A stretch of 64,000 nucleotides of DNA, from the NCBI GenBank assembly GCA_001897475.1, contig MKSY01000030.1:1-64000 (forward strand), in the 5' to 3' direction. Below the pieces are notes generated by a model. It did not search any database. It saw only the letters and a program-made list of their open reading frames with translations, and was not told the origin of the DNA. The position numbers were made by a program, and so were the translations under genes. The stretch is from Alphaproteobacteria bacterium 43-37. GTDB lineage: Bacteria; Pseudomonadota; Alphaproteobacteria; 43-37. Of the stretch, positions 1 through 8,338 are shown piece by piece (the first letter of the stretch is position 1; every line of letters starts with the position of its first letter).

Positions 1-87
1 GTGTTTTTTCATTCTCGCTTAGTAGCGCAACTCTTCTCTCTTGCCAATACCCTCCCTCATCCATCCAACAAGACCCATCAAGTGCGG

Positions 88-115
88 TTGACAAATCAGG
101 TCAATGTTTTAAGTT
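88..115 (+). promoter_or_regulatory. candidate sigma70-type promoter of the protease-toxin cluster
   Basis: TTGACA (88-93), a 16-bp spacer and TAAGTT (110-115) lie about 75 bases ahead of the first gene. The -35 box is perfect, the -10 box is weak. No other promoter is obvious before the toxin genes, which follow closely and could share this transcript. Confidence 0.3.
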
Positions 116-188
116 AAATTTCAAATCGAAATAATTTATATTTAAAGATACACCTACTTCCTGTATTCGCAATTCGGAGCATGGTATT

Positions 189-941
189 TTGCTAATAAAT
201 TTTTTTAAATATATTAAAAATTATCTCACAAAACTTGCAGTTATACTGGCTCATACATTAATTTCTGCCGAGGCCAATGCCATCATTCGTCATCACACCT
301 GCGAAGATTCATTATATCTAAATGAGGGCAGTAAGTATCCAGGGGTAGGAATAATTTACAACCAAACTGCTTATTGCACGGCCTTTTTAATTACTATTGA
401 AGGGCTTCACGTTCTAAATGGCCATCTGATTATGTCAGCAGCTCATTGTTTGCCTAAGAAGGAAGATACAACATATAAATTTTCAGCTACTTTAAATGAT
501 GCGATAACGACTTATCATGCAAGGGTTATATCTTCATTTCCGCATCCAAATGCGTGGAACGATGGTATTTTGGTGAGCAAAAATGATTTTGGCTTTGCGC
601 TGATATATCCAGGACTCCCTCTCACCCCTTTACCCTTGAGAGAACACGTTAACACTCCTGAGCTTCAAAATAAACTAATGAAAACAGTAGGAGTAGGCGC
701 AACTGGGCAGGGTAATGTTAACATTGCCTATAACGATAAACGGCGAAGAACCGCAAGAAACATCTTAATGGTAACGCCAGAACAAAAACTCTTAACAGAA
801 TTCAATGACAATGTATCAGAAGGAACACTTCCAGGCTTACCATTTTTTGGCGATTGTGGCGCGCCTGGGCTGATTGATCTTGGCCAAGGAGAGCAAGGTT
901 GTTTCTTTATTCAATCTCTTGCCCACTTATGGCCCTTTTAA
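189..941 (+). CDS. secreted trypsin-like (chymotrypsin-fold) protease, N-terminal part, Cys in place of nucleophile Ser
   Basis: The protein begins with a hydrophobic segment (about residues 12-30, ending near AEANA) that looks like a Sec signal peptide. It then shows the S1 peptidase pattern: His86 in SAAHC, Asp133 in DFGFAL and the nucleophile loop GDCGAP with Cys223 where trypsins have Ser (codon TGT). Cys63 and Cys87 sit where the His-loop disulfide would be. The TTG start at 189 is supported by GGAG at 176-179. After the GDCGAP loop the frame runs out in about 20 unrelated residues, while the +1 frame (next entry) continues with a plausible strand. The gene therefore looks frameshifted near 895-900. 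It heads a cluster with secreted toxins, so a processing role is possible but unproven. Confidence 0.6.
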   Translation: MLINFFKYIKNYLTKLAVILAHTLISAEANAIIRHHTCEDSLYLNEGSKYPGVGIIYNQTAYCTAFLITIEGLHVLNGHLIMSAAHCLPKKEDTTYKFSATLNDAITTYHARVISSFPHPNAWNDGILVSKNDFGFALIYPGLPLTPLPLREHVNTPELQNKLMKTVGVGATGQGNVNIAYNDKRRRTARNILMVTPEQKLLTEFNDNVSEGTLPGLPFFGDCGAPGLIDLGQGEQGCFFIQSLAHLWPF

Positions 942-1386
942 AAATCTTAATTTTGCGGATCAAACCTATTGGGAAGGACGAGAGCATTTATACAGTGGCG
1001 GTGTCCAAACAATAAAGGTGACGGAACATACGGCCAATCAAGCTAGTGAACAAGAAGCCGATGAAGCTGGTTATTTTGAATCCGTCATAATGGAATATAA
1101 GGAAAGTTTATTTGGGATTAAAGAGGGGCATTTGACAGAAACGGAGCCATTTTATGGCCGTTTTGCTGCAGGGTACGTGTTCCTGCCTGCTTTTTATTCG
1201 TGGATTGTGACAGAATTATTGCCGCAAATTGTACAGGCTTTTGAACAGCTTGAGCGAGAATGTCTCGATATTGATCCTGAAACAAAAACTGAGTTTGAAG
1301 AAAGTATTAATGAATTTATTAAAAATAACCCTGGTTTGTTTGGTGATGACCTTACGCTCAATGTGACGACTGGATCTGGAGGATAG
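874..1386 (+). CDS. C-terminal part of the frameshifted trypsin-like protease, or a separate small protein
   Basis: This frame overlaps the preceding protease by 68 bases. Read from about 898 it gives VVSLFNLLPTYGPF, which fits the strand that follows the nucleophile loop of trypsin-like enzymes. Removing one G in the CAAGGTTG stretch (about 894-900) would fuse both frames into one protein of roughly 395 residues. The ATG at 874 has no convincing ribosome site, so an independent start is doubtful. The C-terminal 120 residues are acidic and helical and match nothing I recognise. The stop is 1 base before the GTG of the toxin gene. Alternatives are a sequencing error, programmed frameshifting, or a decayed gene. 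Confidence 0.45.
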   Translation: MILAKESKVVSLFNLLPTYGPFKNLNFADQTYWEGREHLYSGGVQTIKVTEHTANQASEQEADEAGYFESVIMEYKESLFGIKEGHLTETEPFYGRFAAGYVFLPAFYSWIVTELLPQIVQAFEQLERECLDIDPETKTEFEESINEFIKNNPGLFGDDLTLNVTTGSGG

Positions 1387-1387
1387 T

Positions 1388-2470
1388 GTGATTAATTATT
1401 TAAAAACAATCTTTGTACTTATGTTATCCCTGATAATGTCTATGCCTGTCTATGGCATGGCGCCTGCAGGGCGGCCAGGCGCAATTCCACAAGACATTGA
1501 AAAACAAAATCTTGTTGCAAGAGTGATGGCCAGGGTACATCAAAAACACAGTATGCCTGATCTCGATCAAAAGGATGCCGCTCGAAGAGCCTCAACACCA
1601 TCCGGACCACATATCGAGCCTCGTCCATTTCATGAGGAACACTCTGGCCCTCGAAGCATCATGAACACAGCCCATGTGCGCCAGCAGGTTGAAACGGCTA
1701 TGAAGGAAACTCACCGACCACAAGAGCGAAGCGGGCCACCGGCGGCTGATACGATCCTTAGGGCTGCTCCGAATATGGAAGCAGCTATCGAGCGAGCCAT
1801 GCGAGATCAAGCCATTCGGCAAAGCCATCATCAGCCAACTGCAGCCCCCACTCCTTCTCACGCTGAGGCCATGCATGTTTCATCGTCGGGCGAAGCAACT
1901 CCCTTTGTGGAAGCGGAACAAGGCAACCCGAATTTTGGCACTGTTGAAGTTCGATCCCCTGAATCCCCCGATGACGGCCACCTTGAGAAGGCGGATGAGA
2001 TTTTTTGGGTTGCAGGAGGAGTCGCTGGAGCTGCAGTAGGGGCTGTTGCGGAAGGAGCTGGCCTGGCCGCAGGCGCTGCTCGTGCCGCCAACGCGGCCGG
2101 TGAAAAGGCAGTAGAGACCCTTGCCGCCCGAATCGCACGCGATAAACTCGAATCCGCCCTCAAGCCCGAGGAGGGTACTAACGCCAATGCTGGTGAGCGG
2201 TTAGCAAGTGGTGAACATAGTATACCCCAGCATTGGGCAACCTCACCCTCCAAGAAGGGTGATGGTATAAAATATCAAAACCCTAATAACCCTAACCATG
2301 ATTATGTTAGAGTTATGCCTGGAAATAAGGAGAGTCCTTGGCCAATGCAGCAAAATCCTTATGCAGTACGGATGAAAGACGGAAAGGCTTTGGATAAAAA
2401 CGGCAACCCTATTAAGCCCTCTGCTGAAGAGGCTCATATACCTTTAAGTGAATTTAAATTTTTTGATTAA
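1388..2470 (+). CDS. secreted polymorphic toxin with Sec signal peptide
   Basis: A GTG start with GGAGG five bases upstream begins a 360-residue protein. Residues 1-24 form a signal peptide. Residues 25-195 are a charged, Pro/His-rich low-complexity region. An Ala/Gly-rich helical segment (about 205-265) contains the junction block AAGEKAVETLAARIARDKLE. The last 80 residues are the presumed toxin: YVRVMPGNKESPWPMQQNPY and HIPLSEFKF resemble a C-terminal module I know from Rhs, LXG and similar polymorphic toxins. The junction is repeated almost exactly ahead of a different tail at 2905, as expected for toxin-tail exchange. No TpsB, T7SS or VgrG partner is seen, so release beyond the periplasm is unexplained. 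The enzymatic activity is unknown. Confidence 0.6.
   Translation: MINYLKTIFVLMLSLIMSMPVYGMAPAGRPGAIPQDIEKQNLVARVMARVHQKHSMPDLDQKDAARRASTPSGPHIEPRPFHEEHSGPRSIMNTAHVRQQVETAMKETHRPQERSGPPAADTILRAAPNMEAAIERAMRDQAIRQSHHQPTAAPTPSHAEAMHVSSSGEATPFVEAEQGNPNFGTVEVRSPESPDDGHLEKADEIFWVAGGVAGAAVGAVAEGAGLAAGAARAANAAGEKAVETLAARIARDKLESALKPEEGTNANAGERLASGEHSIPQHWATSPSKKGDGIKYQNPNNPNHDYVRVMPGNKESPWPMQQNPYAVRMKDGKALDKNGNPIKPSAEEAHIPLSEFKFFD
2069..2189 (+). repeat. toxin-junction repeat, copy 1 (inside full-length toxin)
   Basis: This 121-bp stretch matches 2905-3025 at 119 of 121 positions (differences A/T and A/G). It encodes the helical linker just ahead of the variable toxin tail. It is the homology along which a downstream toxin cassette could recombine into the full-length gene. 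Confidence 0.95.
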
Positions 2471-2481
2471 AGGCAGATACT

Positions 2482-2868
2482 ATGAAAGAAAATACAGTTT
2501 TTGAGGCTGATTCAAAAATAAGGTTAATTCTGGAATCAGTAAAAGTACTTAGCGATGAAAGTTTTCAAAAAAATTGTTGGCTGGAAGGAAAGTGTAATGG
2601 CAGATTCTCTAGTTTTGAAGAAGAAGTCTGTTACATTTTTGATGATTATTCTCTTGAGGAATTTTTAAATGGCGATTTGTCTGTAGCTAGTCTTTCGCAA
2701 AAACAGTTCTCAGCCTTATCTATATTTAAAGATATCCTAGAGGACTTTTGCAACCAAACCCCTGCTTTATCAAATCCGGAAGAAATCATCAAAGCTACAG
2801 ATTGGCAAGCTGTGATACAAGCAGCAAAAAATGTTTTAACAGAATTTAATTTATTGCCTGATTTGTAG
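2482..2868 (+). CDS. putative immunity protein for the upstream toxin
   Basis: This 128-residue acidic cytoplasmic protein has no signal peptide and starts 11 bases after the toxin stop. Size, charge, lack of export signal and position immediately behind the toxin tail fit the immunity protein of a polymorphic toxin system. I do not recognise a named immunity family. The function rests on context only. Confidence 0.5.
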   Translation: MKENTVFEADSKIRLILESVKVLSDESFQKNCWLEGKCNGRFSSFEEEVCYIFDDYSLEEFLNGDLSVASLSQKQFSALSIFKDILEDFCNQTPALSNPEEIIKATDWQAVIQAAKNVLTEFNLLPDL

Positions 2869-2895
2869 GAGTTAGAATGGGTTAACATGCAATGA

Positions 2896-3315
2896 GTGGC
2901 ATGCGCAGGCGCTGCTCGTGCCGCCTACGCGGCCGGTGAAAAGGCAGTAGAGACCCTTGCCGCCCGAATCGCACGCGATAAACTCGAATCCGCCCTCAAG
3001 CCCGAGGAGGGTACTAGCGCCAATGTGGAAAGAGTTATTAGTGATAAGCATAGCTCAACACCTATTGGGCATAAAGGAAAGCCACTTGAAGTTACTCCTA
3101 GTAGCAACTTACCAAGTGTTATTGCTGGCAGAAATTATAAAGGTCACGCACTCGATCGGATGCAAGAAAGGGGTGTGACACCAACAGTTGTTGAAGATAC
3201 AATTCAATCAACTCAGGGGATACAAAGTCATGGTAGTACCGTGATGCACGAGAGCAATCAGCTTAGAGTTATTTTAAACGAAAATGGCGAAGTCGTTACT
3301 GTTATAGTAAAATAA
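2896..3315 (+). CDS. orphan toxin cassette: junction repeat fused to a DUF4258/RelE-like toxin tail
   Basis: The reading frame opens at a GTG without signal peptide or N-terminal carrier. Residues 5-43 repeat the junction of the upstream toxin. The tail then carries GHALDRMQERGVTPTVVEDT and ends in VILNENGEVVTVIVK. That pattern is shared by a toxin tail found in Rhs/LXG-type proteins and resembles DUF4258, a likely RNase of the RelE/BrnT fold (family knowledge, not tested here). The start lacks a clear ribosome site, so it may be a silent cassette that becomes active after recombination through the 121-bp repeat. The following gene is its presumed immunity partner. Confidence 0.6.
   Translation: MACAGAARAAYAAGEKAVETLAARIARDKLESALKPEEGTSANVERVISDKHSSTPIGHKGKPLEVTPSSNLPSVIAGRNYKGHALDRMQERGVTPTVVEDTIQSTQGIQSHGSTVMHESNQLRVILNENGEVVTVIVK
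2905..3025 (+). repeat. toxin-junction repeat, copy 2 (orphan cassette)
   Basis: This copy is 119/121 identical to 2069-2189 and lies in the same reading frame relative to the toxin tail. The homology starts at the GCAGGCGCTG block and ends right where the two toxin tails diverge. Confidence 0.95.
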
Positions 3316-3324
3316 GGAGATGTT

Positions 3325-3732
3325 ATGTTTGAGCAGGTCTGTCTTAATGGAGATGGGGCAAGCATTATAATTGATTTTCCATATGAAAAACATGGGGACG
3401 ATAAAAAGTGGGTTAATCTTAACATATGTATAAAAATCGGAGAATTTATCGGTAAAATCTTTCCTATGTTTCATTTATCAGATTTGGAACTTTTTGAAAA
3501 AGCCTTAAGATCGGCCCTTAGCAGTACTCGAGCAAAATTTGAAAATATGGAAGATGACATAAAGCTTGAGTTTGTCACGAGTTCTCAAGGGGCAATACAA
3601 ATAATTGGGGCTATAAAATATTTATCAAATGCACAAGCGAGTCTTGCCTTTGATTTTTTCACAGATCACGAGGCATTAAAGAGTTTTCTTGCTTCAATTA
3701 GTAAGCTTTTAAGCAGGCATAAAAATGACTGA
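3325..3732 (+). CDS. putative immunity protein for the orphan toxin
   Basis: This 135-residue protein has no signal peptide or membrane segment and follows the orphan toxin by 9 bases with an AAGGAG ribosome site ahead of its ATG. It is unrelated by eye to the 2482-2868 product, as expected if each toxin tail has its own antidote. No domain is recognised. The assignment is positional. Confidence 0.45.
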   Translation: MFEQVCLNGDGASIIIDFPYEKHGDDKKWVNLNICIKIGEFIGKIFPMFHLSDLELFEKALRSALSSTRAKFENMEDDIKLEFVTSSQGAIQIIGAIKYLSNAQASLAFDFFTDHEALKSFLASISKLLSRHKND

Positions 3733-4206
3733 CTTTGAATTGAAAAAGAAAGCCTATTATGCAAGGTATAATTATTTGGGGCATTATTATTAAGTGACAA
3801 AATCGGATGAAGACCAGCTTGAGACAGCCGATTACACTGCGCCATCCCGCACACCTTATCTTTGTCCCCCCGCACACCCCCTCTTTGTCATCCAGAACAC
3901 CTTTCTTTGTCCCCACGGACACCTTTCTTTGTCTTTCGCCCACACCCCTCTTTGTCATCCAGAACACCTTTCTTTGTCCCCACGGACACCTTTCTTTGTC
4001 TTCCCGTAACCACCCTCTTTGTCTTTCCCGCACTTGATGCGGGAACCCAGGGTTTTTTATGGATCCCCGCTTTCGCGAGGAAGACAAGTAAAGGGGCAAG
4101 GACGACAGGAAAGAAGCGCGAGGGGGCAGGGAAAGAAAACGAGGGTGACAGTGGAAGAAGCGTCCAAAATATTACAAACAACGGATTGGGCCGCTACGCT
4201 TCCGCT
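3733..4206. repeat. gene-free stretch made of interspersed and tandem repeats
   Basis: There is no credible gene between the immunity gene and the lnt stop. Two tandem units of about 68 bp (3873-3940 and 3941-4007) share the phrase CATCCAGAACACCTTTCTTT. They are followed by a 62-bp element (4027-4088) holding the hairpin CCCGCA-CTTGA-TGCGGG and a second dyad CCCCGCTTTCGCGAGG. A near-identical copy of the 62-bp element lies in reverse orientation at 18542-18602. The open frames here are byproducts of the repeats. Confidence 0.8.
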
Positions 4207-5808
4207 TCATTTCAGCTCACGATGACATAGCTGCTGTATCCACCACTTGCTTAAAAGGCTGAGGGCCAGAAGGAATAGCGCTAAACCGAACAGAGTGACA
4301 TCTTTTCGCTGACTATAGGGAGTTGATTCATCTAACGGCTTTGGCAAAGGTGAATCAATCACCCCCTTGGTTTCCAGCGGTAGCATTTTGATCGGTCTAC
4401 CTACCGCATCGAAAATGGCCGAAATACCAGTAAACGCCACACGGACCATGGGCATGCCCTCTTCAACGGCACGCATTTGGGCTATCTGCACATGTTGATA
4501 GGGGCCAGCGGAATTCCCGTACCAAGCATCGTTTGTGAGGTTCAGTAGCCACTGTGAACGGTGAGAGTTTTTTGGGGTGACCTTGCCTGGGAAAATTACT
4601 TCATAACACACCAATGGGCTGGCGGCTGGATAATGATTTAAATTAAGAGATTGAATGCCGGTGCCGAAAGAAAAATCTCGATCTCCAGCTGTGATTTTTC
4701 GAATGGTGGTCGTTGGAAATATGGCCTCAAGCGGCTTGCGCAAAGGGATATATTCGCCAAAGGGAACCAGGTGAGACTTATCATAAGTGCTGACAATATC
4801 ACCCTTATGATCAATCACAATGATGCTGTTATAAATATCCTCGCCCGTCTCATGAATCACAAATCGTGAGGCTCCGACAATCATGAGCGCCCCTGGCATC
4901 AGACCCTTGCCAACTTGCTGGCGTCTTAAAGGGTCATGCTCGAAAAATAAAGGGATACTCGAAAAGGCGGCCTCAGGCAAAATGATAAGATGAATAGGTT
5001 TGTCAGAGGGTGTTTTATAGGCAAGGTCCAACTGTTCTATAAAAATGGCATTGTTCTGGGAAAAATCCCAGCGTCGTTTTTGGGAGATATTAGGTTGAAC
5101 AAGTCGAATGTTGGTTTCGTGATAGGTTGTTTTATGTTCTTGCAGGCGCCAGAATCCAAAACCATAGAGCATACTGAGCAAAAGGGTAGGAATCAAAAGG
5201 GAAGAAAGACCTCGACCTGTGTAAAAATTGAAGGAATGGCTTATGGTGACTAATGCAAAGCAAAGAATAAGGCTTAGCCCATACACACCAAAGATTGATG
5301 CGATTTGAATCATGGGCAAGTGCTCGCTTAATGTGTAGCCCAAAAGGTTCCATGGAAATCCTGTGAACATATGCCCGCGAAGCCATTCAAAAACACACCA
5401 TAACAATGAAAATAATAATGGCCAAAAATGCATATTTATAAAAGGTTTAAGCTTTGAGAAGAGGTATGTGCTGGCGCCTACATAAAAACTTAAAATTGCA
5501 GGAATCGTGAGTACTCCAATGGGGATTAACCACCAAAATCGGCTTAGGTCAACGAACATCGCATTATTGATCCAATAGAGGCTCACACCAAACATGCCTA
5601 AGCCATGAAGATAGCCGATCCAGAAATTGATGCGGTGAGAAGAAGTATGACTTACAAGTGCATATAGGCCTGTCAAGCCGATTCCAATGAATATGAGCCA
5701 TGAATATGGAGCAAAACCAAACGCGGAAAAAACACCTAATATGAAAGAAGCCATGAGGCGATGACGCTTCTGCATGGTGGCTAAACGGTGTTGGATAGCC
5801 GCTTTCAT
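4207..5808 (-). CDS. lnt: apolipoprotein N-acyltransferase
   Basis: Lnt transfers the third acyl chain from phospholipid to the N-terminal cysteine of lipoproteins in the inner membrane, the last step of lipoprotein maturation. The 533 residues fit the family. Several hydrophobic helices fill residues 18-220, and the nitrilase domain follows with the catalytic Glu279 (LPEAAF), Lys344 ([12 protein letters not shown]) and Cys401 (VCYEVIFPG). A last membrane helix lies near 505-525. The gene overlaps ybeY by 4 bases and is the last gene of the long minus-strand operon. It ends next to the repeat block. Confidence 0.95.
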   Translation of the reverse strand: MKAAIQHRLATMQKRHRLMASFILGVFSAFGFAPYSWLIFIGIGLTGLYALVSHTSSHRINFWIGYLHGLGMFGVSLYWINNAMFVDLSRFWWLIPIGVLTIPAILSFYVGASTYLFSKLKPFINMHFWPLLFSLLWCVFEWLRGHMFTGFPWNLLGYTLSEHLPMIQIASIFGVYGLSLILCFALVTISHSFNFYTGRGLSSLLIPTLLLSMLYGFGFWRLQEHKTTYHETNIRLVQPNISQKRRWDFSQNNAIFIEQLDLAYKTPSDKPIHLIILPEAAFSSIPLFFEHDPLRRQQVGKGLMPGALMIVGASRFVIHETGEDIYNSIIVIDHKGDIVSTYDKSHLVPFGEYIPLRKPLEAIFPTTTIRKITAGDRDFSFGTGIQSLNLNHYPAASPLVCYEVIFPGKVTPKNSHRSQWLLNLTNDAWYGNSAGPYQHVQIAQMRAVEEGMPMVRVAFTGISAIFDAVGRPIKMLPLETKGVIDSPLPKPLDESTPYSQRKDVTLFGLALFLLALSLLSKWWIQQLCHRELK

Positions 5809-6260
5809 GCGTGATCTTTATAAGGATTAGGGATATCTAATTTTTGTAAGAGCTCAATTTCCATATTTTCCATGGCTTTAGCTTCTAAATCGTTTTGATG
5901 ATCATATCCAAGTAAGTGCAAGGTGCCATGGACCAAAAGATGAGTGGCGTGATTGAGTATCGGTTTTCCTTCTAATTGAGACTCCCGCACACATGTTTCC
6001 AGTGCCAAAATGATGTCACCCATATATCCAGGCTCAGAGGCTGGGAAGGAGAGAACATTTGTGGGCATGTTTTTCCCACAAAAAATGTGATTTAGGTTTT
6101 GGATGTGTTCATCTGTGCTCAAAAGAACCGTTAGGGCTATGGGTGAAAGCTCTGGATGATGCGATTGAATAAGCATTATCACTTGATTCAGCCACCGCTT
6201 TGGGGCTTGGATAACTTTTTGCCAGCGTTTATCTTCTACCCGAATATTAAGTTCTGTCAT
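5805..6260 (-). CDS. ybeY: endoribonuclease YbeY (rRNA maturation factor)
   Basis: YbeY is a zinc RNase that takes part in 16S rRNA 3'-end processing and ribosome quality control. The protein has the family length (151 residues) and the zinc motif [11 protein letters not shown] with His111, His115 and His121. It overlaps the stop of the MFS gene upstream and the start of lnt downstream by 4 bases each, which implies translational coupling. The ybeY-lnt neighbourhood is common in Proteobacteria. Confidence 0.95.
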   Translation of the reverse strand: MTELNIRVEDKRWQKVIQAPKRWLNQVIMLIQSHHPELSPIALTVLLSTDEHIQNLNHIFCGKNMPTNVLSFPASEPGYMGDIILALETCVRESQLEGKPILNHATHLLVHGTLHLLGYDHQNDLEAKAMENMEIELLQKLDIPNPYKDHA

Positions 6261-7555
6261 TGCAAGCGAGCAGGGTCATTGATGCGATGATAGGTTTCTT
6301 TGATGAAGAGCGCGATAATGGTTGCCGCAAGCGCACATCCTGGGATTATTCCTAAACCACAATTGTAGCTCATGGTTGAATATTGCCGAATGCCTTCATG
6401 GATGCCACCATCCCAGAACCAATCTAATATGAACCCAACGCAAGGTTGGAATAAAACACCCGATAGCATGCAAATGCTGTTGTTGAAGCCAGCGGCTGTT
6501 CCACTCAAGCGAATTCTGTTGAGCTCACAAATAACCGTGAACGCAATCATTTGTCCGCCCAAAAAGAACCCTGCAATAAAGATCACTGTTGCTGCTGTGT
6601 AAAGGCTCAGATGCGGGCCATAAAGCAAAAATGAGAACAGCACAAAATTGGCAATAGCCGTCATTAACAATGGGATTTTGCGACTTTGAATGCGATTTGA
6701 AAACCAGCTCATCAAAGGGGCTCCCAGAGCAATGCCAACATACAGCATAGATGCGGGGGTTGATGCGCTCACGCAGTCAACGCAAAAACGCTGCATGAAA
6801 TAAGGAACTCCCCACATGTCACCAAATACCCCCATTGGTGAATACATGAGGAAGGTGAACATCGCTACTAGCCAACATTGTGGGTTGACTATAATTTCTT
6901 TCAAATCAGCCTTTAGGGAGGATTTCGGTTGCTCAAGTGTCCCATGAGAAGATTTGCGATCCTTGATAAGGAAAAAAATCAAAAACGCAATGAGAAAGCC
7001 AATGCAGGCAAACAAAAGAATAGTCTGACGCCATCCCATGCCTTGGATCAACATGGCCAGAGGGCGACTGGCCGATGATGCACCAAGTGTTCCAATCATC
7101 ATAGTTAGGCCCGCAGCAATGCTAAATTTTTGAGGCGGAAGCCAGGTAGACGCAACCTTAATGCAACTTAAAAATGCGCTTGCTGATCCTGCTCCCATGA
7201 GCATGCGACCAATTTGCGCTGTCACCAAATTGGATGCGGTAGAAAATATGATGCATCCCATGGCGCAAATGACTACCGATATGGTAGCTAAACGGCGTGC
7301 CCCAAGGCGATCGAGAATGATACCCAAGGGGAGTTGAAGCGGAGCGTACATTAGGTAGTAAGAGGAAGTTAAAACACCCAATGCTGCCGCGGTCACACCA
7401 AATGAGCTCATGAGCTCATTACTCATTACGGTAGGTGAAACGCGGATGAAGAATTGGAAGCAATAGAATGAGCAAATGATCAGCCACATAACCCAGCCTT
7501 GCCAGGGGGATTCAACATTTGAGCTAGTATTAAATATTGCGGAATGGTTAGACAT
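6257..7555 (-). CDS. major facilitator superfamily transporter
   Basis: This inner-membrane secondary carrier of about 432 residues has twelve predicted helices. An MFS loop motif (LDRLGARR, near residue 87) follows helix 2, and a cytoplasmic loop lies around 205-225. The ATG at 7555 is chosen because GAGG lies seven bases upstream; a GTG at 7567 in frame would add four residues. The substrate cannot be read from the sequence. It overlaps ybeY by 4 bases and sits in an envelope-biogenesis operon, which may be chance. Confidence 0.8.
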   Translation of the reverse strand: MSNHSAIFNTSSNVESPWQGWVMWLIICSFYCFQFFIRVSPTVMSNELMSSFGVTAAALGVLTSSYYLMYAPLQLPLGIILDRLGARRLATISVVICAMGCIIFSTASNLVTAQIGRMLMGAGSASAFLSCIKVASTWLPPQKFSIAAGLTMMIGTLGASSASRPLAMLIQGMGWRQTILLFACIGFLIAFLIFFLIKDRKSSHGTLEQPKSSLKADLKEIIVNPQCWLVAMFTFLMYSPMGVFGDMWGVPYFMQRFCVDCVSASTPASMLYVGIALGAPLMSWFSNRIQSRKIPLLMTAIANFVLFSFLLYGPHLSLYTAATVIFIAGFFLGGQMIAFTVICELNRIRLSGTAAGFNNSICMLSGVLFQPCVGFILDWFWDGGIHEGIRQYSTMSYNCGLGIIPGCALAATIIALFIKETYHRINDPARLQ

Positions 7556-7606
7556 TTTCAACCTCACTTTTCAAAGACGTTAGCTAAGTTTGATGTATAA
7601 AACAAG

Positions 7607-8338
7607 CTAATCTTGGGTAAAAATTTGCCTGACCTTTTCGAGGTCTTGAGACGTATCTACACCCAAAGGGGCTTCAGGAACAATTTGAATGCCAATACGC
7701 ATGCCCATAACAAGAGCTCGAAGCTGCTCAAGGCTTTCAGATTGTTCAATGGGAACAGAAGGATGCGCCACAAAGTTTTCCAGAGAACTTCGTTTGTAGC
7801 CGTAAATGCCTATGTGATGATAATAATGGCCATCAGAACTTGTCACAGGATTGCGGCAAAAATAAACACCATCAGCGACGCTTTGATTGTCTGAAATAGA
7901 TAAAACAGCTTTGACAATACTCGGTGTTGAAGCATGCTCTGGCGACAACTGTGAGGCAAGTGTTGTCATATCATATGAGTATTGGTGTAACATGTTGTTT
8001 ACATACCAAATGTATTCTGGAGGGATGGTGGGAAGGTCTCCTTGTAGGTTGACCACATATTCATATTGACGTTCTGGATCAAACACTTGTAAGGCTGCTG
8101 CGACACGATCAGTTCCAGATGGCAAATTTGGGTCCGTCGTTACAACATTTGCGCCACTATCTTTTGCGGCGGCTGAGATAGCTTCATCTCCACTGGCCAC
8201 CAGTACAGGGCCAATATTTGCTAGCAAAGCTTGGTTAATAACATGATGGATCATAGGCTTGCCATTGATGTCGATCAAAGCTTTATTGGGCAAGCGTGTG
8301 GATGCTAAGCGCGCAGGGATCACAACGATGGATGTCAT
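7607..8338 (-). CDS. kdsB: 3-deoxy-manno-octulosonate cytidylyltransferase (CMP-KDO synthetase)
   Basis: KdsB activates KDO with CTP to CMP-KDO for the inner core of LPS. The 243-residue length is typical. The N-terminal nucleotide-binding motif reads PARLASTRLPNKAL, and NLQGDLPTIPPEY gives the metal/substrate loop. It overlaps the end of dapE by 4 bases. Its presence implies the cell makes LPS with KDO. Confidence 0.93.
   Translation of the reverse strand: MTSIVVIPARLASTRLPNKALIDINGKPMIHHVINQALLANIGPVLVASGDEAISAAAKDSGANVVTTDPNLPSGTDRVAAALQVFDPERQYEYVVNLQGDLPTIPPEYIWYVNNMLHQYSYDMTTLASQLSPEHASTPSIVKAVLSISDNQSVADGVYFCRNPVTSSDGHYYHHIGIYGYKRSSLENFVAHPSVPIEQSESLEQLRALVMGMRIGIQIVPEAPLGVDTSQDLEKVRQIFTQD

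Noticed and set aside
1440-2437. Long minus-strand frames opposite the toxin gene
   Set aside because: They mirror the GC-rich toxin gene; the plus-strand frame has signal peptide, ribosome site and conserved junction.
3794-4230. Several overlapping open frames (68-122 codons) between the immunity gene and lnt
   Set aside because: They follow the tandem repeats in different frames, are Pro/Thr/Phe low complexity and partly overlap lnt.
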